Source: Galbula dea | Lineage: Eukaryota > Chordata > Aves > Piciformes > Galbulidae | NCBI GenBank assembly: GCA_013399015.1 | Contig: VWZX01010099.1 | Span: forward strand, 124,001 to 188,000 | DNA length: 64,000 nt | Direction: 5' to 3' | Shown: one piece after another, positions 12,661 through 24,875 of the stretch | Position numbering within the stretch: position 1 is the first letter of the stretch | How the letters are laid out: every line of letters begins with the position of its first letter | The notes under the pieces: model-generated | Database searches by the model: none | Told to the model about the DNA's origin: nothing | The model's input: the letters and a program-made list of their open reading frames with translations, nothing else | Translations under genes and position numbers: made by a program

Positions 12661-15600
12661 AAAATTAAAAAATGCCATCTCTTCCAGGCACAAATTCTCA
12701 TCTCCTTTCAAATTGAGCATTTACAATAAGCCATAATGAGACAGTAAATTATAATTAATATCACTAAAACCTAAACACATATGTGAATTCTCTTTTAGCA
12801 GAAGAACAGAGGGGTTCAGATCTATGTACCCAATGAATATACAAGTTAATGCAAGCTCTACCATCCCCAGCAGTCTTTTGGCAATGCATGGGTGGTTTGA
12901 TAAAATGACAGGTCAATAAACTATTACGTTTTACTTCAGAGCCGAATCAGTGCTTCAGGAAGTCTTATAGTCTTATGTTCCCAGCACATAATTAAAAAAA
13001 AGTGAGATGATAAGTTTTACTTCAGCCTTTTACCTTTGAGGACGAGTACTTTTGTTGGTCATAGTCACTGTCACTGATCTCTGGTCTGCATCTAAGTCAT
13101 TCTTGCCAATTAAAATATTTTGAAGTCTAAGGGGCTTCACTGAGAAATGAAGAGAGGGTTATTTCCTTTTGAAGATGCATAAAAAGCACAAGTGACTTGG
13201 ACAAGCTCTTCCAGTGTTTGAGTCATAAAGATAGGACTAGAAAAGAGTTTTCTTTTAAATCTTCAGTTTTTCTTTCTTTCCCTGGATCTTGCCACTTTAG
13301 TATAACAGAAAACCTGTGAGACAAACTTCTGAGCTGCACTTTTACCACAGCGACTATTTTCATTGAATGCAACACTTTCAAATTGAAGATCATGTGTAAT
13401 TTCTACAGCCCCATAATTAGCAACTATAATCTTTGATCAGTATGAAATGAAAACTGTATCATAATCCTATAAAGAATGCAACTCAAAACATATTTTCATA
13501 TAAGAAGTGAAAAAGTGAAGGAAAGTCTCCAACTTCATAATGTTGCTCAATATCCAAGATAACTTATGCATTGCTGGAAGCCTTGCAGCTTCCACAGCCT
13601 CCACAACTCCACAGCCTGCCTTTCACTGTCAGCTCTGCACCCCCTCACTCGGGCTGCCAAGGCAGCATTTTCCAGAGCCTCCAGGGCTGTATTTTGCCCT
13701 TGTGGCTCTGTACTATTGCTCTCGTGCCTTGCACCTACAAACTCTTGTAGTGTCTTTATAGCAGATTCTCCTTATTGAATTGGCATGAGAATCCCACCTC
13801 CTTCCCCTCTTCTTCCCATCCTTGTTGAGGTTTTTAGTTCACATTATGGGAGCAATAATATGCATCTTCTGAACTTAACAAACAAGAGCAGCACCTACCC
13901 CTCATCAAAGCATGCTCCTATCAGTGGTATTAGCACCATAAGCAAAAACACCAAGAGAGGGTTTGAGCAGGTCCTGACAAAGAGTACGTAGTTACCACAG
14001 GAAGTATTTTTGGGGGAGGAAGACCCTGCTGCACTGGAGAGGGCACCTGGGGATAATATTTGACTGGGGACCCCCATCATTCTTCTGCTGACCAGCCTTG
14101 GACAAAACCTTTCATCTTTTTCTTTCACTTGCTCACTTTTCTTCTGTTTCTATTCTTCTTCCAGAGTAACTTTCACAATTACAGTCAATGTTTTTTAGCA
14201 GCTATAGGTCCTCCTAAGAAACCTTTGAGTGTGTGAACCTGGCTCAACATCCTTTGTGAAGCAATAAAAAGCTGAGTCTCCAGTGTTAGAGATGCTGTCT
14301 TGGTAGACCTGTGAATTTCCCAAGTAGAGTATAAAGGGGATTAGAGAAAAAGGCAATTAGACAAGCCAGACTGGAGGAGACAGCCTCAGATCAGGATTCC
14401 AGACTTGGAAGTAAAATCAAGACAATACAGAAGTCCACTGAACTATGAGATCATAAACCATTAAGATGATACAGAGCTAGGACAAAACTGCAGTCAAAAG
14501 CCTAAAAAAATGCAGTCAGAGTGAGTTTGCAAAAAACAGCATGAAAATTGTTCAAAGGGTAGAAGCATAGATATTAGAAATAGTCTGCCTTCAGACAGCT
14601 TTTGTGTTTTTAAGAAGCAAAATCATTTTATGAAAGTCTGGAGACATGGACTGACAGTACTGAAAAAGAAACTGCTATATTTATCTATATTGTTGTTAAC
14701 AAAGCTTCATCAATAGTCAAGACTTTTGCAAACAGGGAACCAAGAGGATTTCTTCTGCCAACTGTTTAAGATACAGCTACATCCAGGGAGTAAAAAAACC
14801 TAATTATTAACATATTAACTTATAGTTATTAACATTATTAGTATATTATTATCAAAATTAATTATTAATGTAAAGGTTTGGTAGGATTCAGTGTTTATTT
14901 CTTCTGAAAAGTAACAGTTATAATCAGTGCTTCAATGTTGTTCATTAACTTTGGTTTACTAAATAACAGGCTACATTCTCACTGTTTAGAGGAAAATTGA
15001 ATGGTATCAAACACAACTTGCCTGCCTGTGGGAGTGGTGGGAAAACCATTTCAAAGTTATTTTAAGAAGCAAAGGAATCCAATTCAAACTGCTTTGAATT
15101 TGGCACCACTCAGCTATAGGGCAGTTCCTGCTTCCAGGGGACTTTTTTAACAGAAAGCTTGGAATTTCATCTGTTTACCAGCTACTGAAGTTAAAAACAG
15201 AGAAAATGTGAAATCCTATAACCACCATTTAAAAGCAAAGTGGATTATGATGCAGAATCATATCTCTTGTCACCTTGGTAGGTCCTGTGAGGTGATCAGG
15301 AAGCAGTTGAGACCAGAAGCTGATGCAGGAGGCCCTTTGGCTCTTTCACAAGAGTCAATGGAAACTTGAGTTCATGTGACCCTTTGAGAGGGTGGCTTGT
15401 TTAGAATTGAAACAGTAGTATTTAGAGTGAGTTGTCACTCTGAAAGGCCAAAAGAAAGACCTCTCACATAGATTTTTCTATAGATAGGTCAATTGGCAGA
15501 TGCATTGCTGCTCTCATAACATGACTAAACTAGTGTAAGACAGTGACAACTCAATGTAAGTGACAAGCCACTGCCCAGACCTCCAGCCAGGCTCTAACGA

Positions 15601-17343
15601 CAACCTTGGTCATACAGCCTTGAACCATAGGTGACTTCACAAGGTCACCAGGCAATGACGAACCCATAATGTACCTCTACACCCAACTCTTTCTCCTCCT
15701 TCTGCTGCTTTCAGTTTAAAAACCCATAGCAGTAATTGCTACAGGTATACTTGTTATTCATCTTCAAATTTCTGAACTTTCACTTTACACTATTAAATTT
15801 CATCACAGCTCTAACCCCCCAACCTGCAGGGTCATCTACTTTGTAGAAAATATTCATATTCGTTTTGATATTAATAGTGCCAATCAACTTTATGGCATCA
15901 GAACTAGAAAACTGATCTGTGAATTGCTAACCTTTTTTGCCAAGGTCACTAATGAAAATAAGTTTTAATGAAAATATAAATATAAATATATGAATAAATA
16001 TAATGTTCACTAATGAAATTTTTTTCACTAATGTCCCATCTAAATAAAGACATTTGGTACCTGAAACATTGGCTCCCTGCTTGGAACTGTTGTCATTTCA
16101 AAAGTTCCTCTATGTGTACCTTTTAAATGAAGTTTTTAATGTCTGAATAATTTCTCTCAGGTTAAGGAGGTTCTGTATAGATAGAGAAAGAATTTGAAAA
16201 ATTGTGTGGCTGAATCACATCTGCAAAGCAAAGTACCTTCATTTACTGTTTTAAGGTGCACATTTATGTAAGTCTTCCATGTATAAAGTCTTTGAATTTC
16301 TAGAAACAAATACATAGTGGTTTTAGAACAGATGATATCAAACAGCTCAAAAAGATCTAAATTACATATGCTAGAAGATTAGTCTCTGATTTACTAATAT
16401 ATTTTGCTTCCCTGTTAGTTTTGAGATTTTTTTCACATTTCACATGGATTTTGTTTGATTTCTAGTAGAAATTAAGACTGTTTTTATTTTGAATTTACAC
16501 AAGCAATCAGTCCAATTGAGACACTACCAAGATGCAGACCCATAACATTTTGACATTCCCCGTCATCTTAACACATTCTGAGTAAGTGAGGAAACACGAA
16601 AGGGTTTGTCTGTATCTATCTGTTTCCTGCAAAATTACAAAGTAACCTACAAACCACACGCTTCACCCTGTACCAGGTATAACAGGACAAATACACCTTC
16701 TTGCCCTGCTATTTGCTTTCCAGCAATACTATAGCAAAGACCAAAGTTACTAAGTGAAGTTCCAGACTTATGCTGTTAGTCCTGGGACAGCCCAAACCCG
16801 GGAACCACCTTGGCTAGCAATGAAAATCTTGTGCTACATCCCAAGTGGCAATTGTCAAAGCTTACATCTTTCATGTATGTTAGGTAGCTAGCAAGCAGCA
16901 CTCCCCAGTGACAGTCATCATTCCCTTCTGTTTTTCTCTTTTAATTAAAACAACTCCCTATCATATTTTCTTGATTTGTCTGAGGTGATACACACACTTT
17001 TGCCTGTCAGCAAAAAGCAGTAATTCCACATATATCTCTGGAAACCAAATGACATAAGTAAAAGTATAAATACCCAGTGTCAGGGGCTGTTGTTGATTTG
17101 TTCTACAGAGACTGAGAGTTAATCTGATATAATTTCTGAGGTCAGAGTACATAAATAGCAGTGTATGCTGTTTATTTTCCCCTGAGCTCATACCTTGTAT
17201 GGATTCATTTCCTGCAAATGGATTGATAAAAAGCCTTTGGAGAATGTTTAGAGATGATCATTGTAAGGGGGATTAGTGCTTATATGTTTTCAAGTTGTTT
17301 TTCTTTCACCATAGCATCTGGTCTCTTTGGCAGCATGGGAACA
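12661..17343. other. Non-coding stretch, no gene recognised
   Basis: Mostly unique sequence. A slightly GC-richer patch near 13560-13760 gives two overlapping plus-strand frames (about 70 codons each) without a recognisable product. AT-rich low-complexity runs lie at 14795-14870 and 15960-16010; the latter repeats the words CACTAATGAAA and ATAAATAT. No RNA gene or mobile element was recognised. Confidence 0.55.
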
Positions 17344-17414
17344 AGCCATTAGTAAATAATATTACTGCCCTTGTACAAGTCTTCTAAGAGCAGTAATATT
17401 ATTTACTAATGGCT
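17344..17414. repeat. Perfect 25-bp inverted repeat (hairpin)
   Basis: The left arm (17344-17368) and right arm (17390-17414) are exact reverse complements over 25 bases. The left arm starts AGCCATTAGTAAATAATA and ends TTACTGC. The 21-base loop (17369-17389) itself contains the 10-bp palindrome CTTGTACAAG. Pairing stops on both the inner and outer sides, with only a weak basal continuation after a 3-base mismatch. The 71-nt unit could fold as an RNA hairpin from either strand, so a microRNA-like precursor, a small foldback element or a chance inverted duplication are all possible. The stem is perfect, which is unusual for animal pre-miRNAs, and I recognise no known miRNA seed. No target-site duplication flanks it. 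Confidence 0.95.
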
Positions 17415-18109
17415 GTCTCTTTTGGTCAGTCCTCAGTATAAACAATATGGGCAAAAACTTTCTCAAAAGCTGTGGTTGTTTTGGGAAGTGTTGGTGGGAG
17501 GATAAATTTTGGAAGTATTCAAATACACTTTTCACAACACCTTTACTTATGCCTCATCAACATCTTTACCAAAAAAATAAACAGGAGATCATAGTTGTGC
17601 TTATGTGTCTTTCCACATATTCAGGGCATGTAACTCAGGACAAAAGTCTTGGTCACCAAGAAACTATTCAATGGGTCTTCTGCCTGTGCTCAACACTTCT
17701 GGATCCTGGAGAAGTCCTCACTATACTGTTAGCTTATTTAAAGATATCTAAAAATGCAGGCAAGCATGGACTGAGACTTTAGATTTTGATTCCTCTAAGG
17801 AAGACAAGATTTTGATTTATAAGCCTATTTGGAAGATCTGATCAATAGGAAGTATAAAAGTGCTCCATTAATTTTTCAGCAGAGAATTTTACTTAGCTGG
17901 AAGATACTGCATGCTATTTTTCTTTCCAGCTCAAAAATGTATGAGAAATGTAACCAAGATGTATTATAAGAGGAATTATTTATGTAACATCATGGACAAA
18001 ATAATAAGATTTGGTCAAAATAATTTTTAAAGCAAAACAAAGGAACACAGGCTCACCTTCAGTTTAAAGCAGTACATAAGGAGACAGGACAAATATTAAT
18101 TTCTTGGAC

Positions 18110-18210
18110 ATGATGCCTTATAGCTGTATGACCTTGAGTAGTTCTTATATGGCTCAGTACTGCTCCCATAGAAGCCAGTGAGAAATCTCCCATAACCTTC
18201 AGTGGTTAAA
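18110..18210 (+). mobile_element. Possible MIR/L3-like ancient repeat relic
   Basis: TTATAGCTGTATGACCTTGA resembles the MIR core (CTAGCTGTGTGACCTTGG) in plus orientation. It is followed by CTCCCATAGAAGCCAGTGAG and CCTTCAGTGG, which echo the old amniote repeat phrase CTCCCATTGAAGTCAATGGG. The two words may come from different families, and both are decayed. Confidence 0.35.
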
Positions 18211-20068
18211 ATAGCTAATGTGGTAAAATAAGAAGCCCTGAAGCACTGTAAATTGCTAATCTGATGCAAATGTGTGGAAAGACCTTATAAAGCCAGTTAG
18301 GGTCTGTGATGAGTAGTATTAATGCAGAGTAAGTAGAAAAGAGAAGCCCTAACTGAGCTGTCAGACTCATTGGCCCAGTACAGTGCACTGAATAGAAATT
18401 CAAGAGGACATTGTTTAAGCTCATGGAATGGAAATCAACTAATGGTTACTAAATTCATAATAACCATAACACACCCAAATTGTCCCCAAGATCCTAAAAG
18501 TCATAGGCTGGTTGCTTCAAAAGAAGCAACATGTACCTTGTCCTCTTCCTGTACTGCATCTGGAAATATAGTTTTAGCCACAGTCAGAAGCATGACAGAT
18601 AGCTTCACAGACCTGTGTGCAGTTTCTGATCAGACCAGAGTGGTCCCAGTATTCTTACAGAGGGAGTGTGTAACTCCAGACTGCCTTGGAAAATTAATCT
18701 GAGGGGGATTGATACTGTAGACAATTTAGCACAAAGTAATTTCAATCATATGAATGATCCCTCTGAAATGAAGACCTAAATCAATAGCATATTTACAACA
18801 TTACAGAAAGCTCTGAAGTTCCATGAATAAGCCTGGGAAGGAGAAGCAGTCATTGAGCTGCAGATAAATCCTAATGAATGGCTGCACTGACAGGCTGCAA
18901 GGGAACAGGGAAGGAGGTGTTAGGGAATTTTGTCTGTGGAGTAAGCGTGGGCAAAGTGCAAGATGACTGGGAATTCTTGGTCACCATTCAGCTGTTAAAA
19001 ACTGGCTAATGTAGCATCCATAGTCTGGAAGAGAAGGACCTAGGCTGGATGCCACCTTCTGCAAACTCATGATAATTACATTCATGTATTCATGGCTAGG
19101 GTGAAATACCCCTAGGGATGTAGCACTCCAATTTATACAGAGGAAAATCTTTTAAAGGTGATAGGACTTACTGAGGCTGGCATAAATAATCAAACAAAAA
19201 GCACCAACTCCTAAGTGAGGATAGTCTTCTTGACAGATAGATTTTTTTTAAATTCAGTGCTTTTCCCTGAAAATTTCCATCTTATTCATATATTCTTCAG
19301 AATGAAATCACAGAAAACTAGAGAAAACTGTGGAATAAATTGTTTCTGTAGTGCAAAGAGTGGTACTGAGGAATCTCCTGTTTATTAGATTCCCTATTTA
19401 TTGAAAGTATGATAAGAGTATTGAAGCTTCATAAAAGCTTGGTTCAGGGGCCAAGGTCCAAAAGCCTGATAGTGTTGCAGTGGATTCCTGGAGAGAAATA
19501 ATGTTCATATTTGCCTTGAAAGTAATATATAGCTGATGTGCTGGCCAAGTTCAGCTGTAAAAAAAATAATCTACTCAGTCTGCCCCGAGGTCTGGTCTTA
19601 CCATTTGGTGTCAATTGGCTGTAAATGAGAACTATCACCGTGAATCATCAGATGACATTACAGGGCTTAATCATCTAAGATATTATTTTAGGAGAAAAAC
19701 CTTTACTGTGATTTTTCTCCTCAGATAAAATAACTTGTAATAAAGCAAAGGCCATAATTAAAATTTAAGATATTATTCTCTCTCTTGTGTAACAGGTAGA
19801 CAGTTAAAGGTTTGCATTTCATAGATCTGTAATGACAACCTAGCCTTATCACTGTATAGCTGCTAACCTACTTCAGGCTGAAGTAGGAATAATATTTTGG
19901 ACTTACTGAAAAAAATCTGCTGTTTCTTTCAGAAAGTGTTTAATTTCAAAAGGTTAACTTATGTTTCAAAATGAAATGCTGTTCATTTAGGAAAACTGTA
20001 ACAAAAAAGTAGATGTGTTATATGCAACCTATGTCTTCATGAATGACTCCCAAGAGAAATCATGGCAA

Positions 20069-20084
20069 TTCTACACGTGTAGAA
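20069..20084. promoter_or_regulatory. 16-bp palindrome with CACGTG E-box core
   Basis: TTCTACACGTGTAGAA is a perfect palindrome, with CACGTG at 20074-20079. CACGTG is the canonical E-box bound by bHLH dimers such as USF, MYC/MAX and CLOCK/BMAL1. The extended symmetry is seen directly; use as a binding site is inference, and nothing nearby looks like a promoter. Confidence 0.3.
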
Positions 20085-21277
20085 AGTTACCCAAGTTTGT
20101 CTTTAGTGTGCATTGATATTATGTGTGTTAAGAGAGATGCTGTACTGGGTTGCCCAAGTAGGTGGAAAGAGTTCACCATCTCTCTGTGAATCCAAAGAAA
20201 AATATATGTAGGTGTTTTAATCTCCTTTTCTGCACAGCTCTTCACTTTTCCTACTGACATTTCTTTAAACATCAGTTCTTTGTTATGCAAAGGATGTATA
20301 TTTTATAATTGGCTTGATATAAGCTGAAATTTTGTCCTAAGCTCACTGTTCATGGTAGTGGAGTAAATAATGTCATTATTCATGAGTGTGGACATCCCTT
20401 GAAGACAGCCTAGCCATACTTTTCTGCAATTACATTTATAAAGTACTCAGAGAATGTCACAGAACATGTTCTGCCTCCAAATACAAAAGTAAAGAAAAAT
20501 AGTTATTTAGAACATGTGACTGGTACTCTCTGTGTTCCAGAAGAGATTTCAGTGAAGGCATGCATGTGCTTAATGAACTTAAAGGCCAAGGAAGCATCTG
20601 TAGTAACTATCAAACACAGGATGTGACTGTTTCACATTCATCGTGTCTCAGAGGACTATAGAGAAGACTGAGCCCGGAGTTCCTTTAAGCCCAGCTATCC
20701 TCTGTAAAATGCAACAGATATTAACAAGTGGCAAGATAGATTTTTTTATTATTAATATTTTGACATTTTTACTGCATGATCAAGTAACTCTTTCTAAATC
20801 TCCAGGAAGTTTTATGCCTCCATACAAGTGCCTTAAATTTGAAACAAAACCTTTCTAAAAAATGATTAAAACTGATGTCATGATCAACAGACTACTGACT
20901 GTTATGAAATACAACCTTGGAGACTGCATTGATTTCTGTGAAATAACCGCATGTCTTTTTGGTGCCTGAGAGTACTGAATAGCCACCTGGGAACACACTG
21001 CATTTGCAGGAGTCAGAAAACGTCTGGAATTAGAGGCATCTGTTTGAATAATGGTTTAAAAGGTAGCCACAGGTCTCTTTTGGTGTCACAAAAAATGAGG
21101 ATCGTGCATTGCCAACTATTTCAGTCCCTGTCTTGCGAAACAAAGAAATCTAATTTTTATTGCTGAAAACCCCGTTTTTGACACCTATCCTCTCTTTGAC
21201 TTCTGAATCTCTCACTTGCAGAAAACATCAGAATGACTGATAAAAAATATACAAAAAGGTACAGTGTTTATGTCAGC

Positions 21278-21300
21278 CTTTCTTTTTTTTTTTCTTTTAC
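21278..21300. repeat. T-rich pyrimidine tract
   Basis: Low-complexity run of T with a few C, including eleven consecutive T. No exon-like sequence follows. Confidence 0.8.
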
Positions 21301-24300
21301 TTGTTCTATAACCAGCTATTAACACAGCAAATCTACAAAAGCATTTTGAGAGGTTTCCTTTAGCTGGTACTTTTGCCATTGTTGAGCTAATCTGACAGCA
21401 GCAAAGATCCTTTTCCAGGGAAATTCTCTAAGCTGAAAACTGCATCTGACATTTTCTTCTGGAAAGGTTCAGCAAAGATGATACAAGTACTTCCTCACAA
21501 ACCCAAACCCATCAGGCAATGGACAGAAAGAGGTTCCTCTTCAAGGCAGTTCATCCTCCCTAGCTGACACTCACCTAAGAACAAGAAAAGTCACTTGCCA
21601 GAGCTGCCTTTCTGCCTTTACAGACTCAGTGGACTTCCAGAGGACTAATTTTAATGAGATGTCTTATTTGTGGAAGGAAGCCAGAGGCAACAAGAATCCC
21701 TTCTAGACTCCTTCAGTTCAGCTCCTCACCTACAGGAAGGTGAAATAAAAAAGATTTTGTGTCTATATGTTAGAAACCTATATCCTCATTGTGTCTAATG
21801 TTATCAAGAATTTAAAAATTCAGCTTTAGAGAGGTTGTGGGCTGCATTAATTCAGTCAAGACACACTAAGTGACAACCAATAAACAAAACACCATTGGCA
21901 ATATATTGATTTACTGTGTCTTTAGTGGAGCTATAATGGGTTTCTTTCAGAAACAGCCAGTAAAAGCTAGGCCATTGTAAACATTCCTTCTGGAATGCAG
22001 AATGAAGGAGTCATTTGCTTCAACATGCCCAGAACTGAACTTCAAAGAAAAGATCATGGAGTTTGTTTTCTGTATACCAAACATCCAAATGTCAAAGCAT
22101 TCCTTTCATGTGTCATTTACTTTTCCTTTCCTTTTTTAAAGGAGGAAATGTAAAAAAACCCCTCCAAAGTTGGAAAGTTCTCTGCATTCTCATGACAAGA
22201 TAGGCAGTGATGAGTCAATAAAGAAAAATTAAAATATAGGACCCCAATGTATCTCTGTTGACTTCCACTGGGGGGACACCTTGGGTGTTGCTTCAGTCTT
22301 GTAGGAAATATATTCTTTCCAAGCCATCTTTATGTTAGAATGGTTCTGAGGATCATTATTTTATCCTTATGTATTTTGAGTTTTTGATCATTTTTAAGCA
22401 GCACCTTCTAGAATGGAGAAAGACATGATTTGTGTTTTAAGAAAAGGTAATTTTCTTGACCCTATGAACACTGTTGTCCCTTTATTAAGGAAAAGAATCA
22501 AAATAAGAAACCATCTCTGATAAAATCAGTAAAACTTGACACTTTGCCCCCTATTAATATGAAAATACTCTGCAAAGATCAGGTAAAATACAAATTAGAG
22601 AAAATTTGGCTAATCCAAAAGATAAGAAAGGCTGTTGACACAAGCAATGTAAACCAGTAACTAAATAAGATAATAGAAAGTGAGTTTAAACTTCTGGGCT
22701 GGTGGATGGGACAGGACAGGAAACCCTAATATCATTTTGGAAACCTGATAAATTCATATTCTTACCAAGCTTTCAGTAGTCAGTTTTATAAAAAGCTGAC
22801 ATCTGGGCATGGTGGTTGTACCTTTGTATCTTGTTCAGTACCTTTGATAAATATCAATTCAAGTCTTCAAACACCCACTCAGCCTTAATATCTGCAAGTA
22901 ATCTCAGTGGAATTGACAGGTAGGATTTACAGGATACTCAGTGGCATCACAGCAATCTTGTTCTAAAATTCTGGGTCAAATACAGTTTTGCAGAAAGTAA
23001 AAGTACATCTGTAAATGAAACTTTTTTTGAAAGAGGCTATTACTCATTTGAAATTCTGGGTTTTGGCATGGTATTTCATTATACATGGTCTATCAGCATT
23101 TGGAATACAGTTCTAAAAGCCATGGTTGCTTCTACCTTTAAGGCCAGCACATCTGCCCAGTTCTACTTTTGTGCACCACCTGCCTTTTTTACTCACTGTT
23201 GATCACATAACAGTCCTGATTCAGCTATAATAAATTCTTACATAGGAGTGTTATATGAAGAAACAATTTAATGCTTTTTGCCCTTTTATGGATGCAAAAG
23301 GATAGTGAGCATTGTACAGCTATTTTCTTTCCCTCACATCACTTTTCCTTACTACAGATGCAGCACATGAAGCACCAGAGCTACCAGTCTGCTTGCATTG
23401 CCAGCACTCTGCATATTCACTCATAAACCAATCCCAGGCTGAGATAGAAGCTTCAATTAACAACCCTGAGACATCTTATGGCTGCAGGAAGAGATCCACA
23501 ACCAGCCTGTTGCCTCAGACCAAAACACATTCTGGAGAGGAGCCTCATCTTTGCCTTTGGCACATCCAGTTGTCTGCTGATCCTTGAAGAAGCTGACATT
23601 GGTTCAACCTGCTGTCAGCCCAACATCCAGCTTCCCAGTCCTAAGCAAGCAGAAACAGAAATGAGGCAAAGGCTAACTACACACTCAGTGTAAATTATAA
23701 CCTGAAAACAGCCAGTTGTGGATGCAGGCTACAAGATATAATAAGAACAACTACAGCACTATGATTGATCAGCTGTTGCCAATACTATTGCCATCTGCTG
23801 AGATCTCTCTGCAGCATTTGGCAGCCTCAAGTATGAGCTGCAGAGATGCCAGCTAAAAGTATGTCTCAAGAAGTTCACTAAAGTAGTTTCAATCTGTCTT
23901 GAAGAACAGCAAAAGGAGATTCTATTTCTTTGTGATGTCTCCCAATATTTACTTTTACTCTCTTCATATTCAGCCTTTACAACTACTAACCAAACAATCA
24001 AGTAGATAGAAAAACAAAGAAGAACATTCTGAAAGGTTTGCAGAGAGGGAGATTCACATCCACATTCAAGTAGGTTCAGGTCCCCACACTAAGGTCTCTC
24101 GTAGTGGCATTCCTAAGCAACCAGATAGTGAGGTGAGGTGAGGAGACTGCATCCTATCTTCTGTCTATTATTTTTTTCTTTCCTATAAATGTGTTTTTAA
24201 CTTCCATATGGATAAAGGCAATGAAATAACCTAGACACACACTAGTAGAGAATATTCAACGTGAATCTTCAACAAAACAGGATCCCAGGAGCATACAAAA

Positions 24301-24810
24301 CATTTTTTCTGCTTTCTGCATTGTCTTTCCAGAAAATATCAAATCAGACTCCAAGCCTTTTAAGGCATCTCTTTAAAGCTTCCCATCTTTAAACCTGCTG
24401 CAGGCTGACTACGTATTTGACAATTCTGTTCTGCTGTGCTTGTCTATAAGTGCATAGCTTTCCTGTTTCAGACAAGCAGCTTTCTCAAGGGACTGAATGC
24501 TGCAGGACTATAAGCTGAACTCATATGGAAACTAAGGACTGTCACAAAACTCAGAAACTTCTGCTACTTGGATACCTCTTCCTTTAATTGCAAATGGAGG
24601 TTGACTTGCTCAGCAGAGGAAAGCCTCTGTAAGTTTCCCACCCAACAGGAACATCCCACTGCACATCTTATTCTTTCCCCAGGGAGAAAATTCAGGAAAA
24701 AAATAACCTCAGTATGACAGATATCGAGTATGCTGCTTAATGCACTCCTGGAAAAATGCTGGGTCTTTCTGGTATTAAGGGGCTGCTATAAAGAATAGGA
24801 CAGGACAGGT

Positions 24811-24875
24811 GAATAGAATAGAATAGAATAGAATAGAATAGAATAGAATAGAATAGAATAGAATAGAATAGAATA
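24811..24875. repeat. (GAATA)13 microsatellite
   Basis: Thirteen uninterrupted copies of the pentamer GAATA run from 24811 to 24875, and one more G follows. The left flank carries GGACAGGACAGG, a short imperfect pentamer repeat that may be the seed from which the array grew. A perfect array of this length is expected to be length-polymorphic. Confidence 0.97.

Larger units (their letters stand above)
17415..24810. other. Non-coding stretch, no gene recognised
   Basis: Unique AT-rich sequence. A MIR/L3-like relic may be present at 18110-18210, a 16-bp palindrome with a CACGTG core lies at 20069-20084, and a pyrimidine tract lies at 21278-21300. A phrase near 22248-22275 (TCTGTTGACTTCCACTGGGG) resembles the old amniote repeat word TTGACTTCAATGGGG, but too little survives to annotate. 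The longest open frames (17447-17782 and 18370-18702, plus, about 110 codons) show no domain. Confidence 0.55.

Noticed and set aside
24115..24135. GAGGTGAGGTGAGGAG mini-repeat
   Set aside because: Only about three short units, too small to call a tandem repeat of note.
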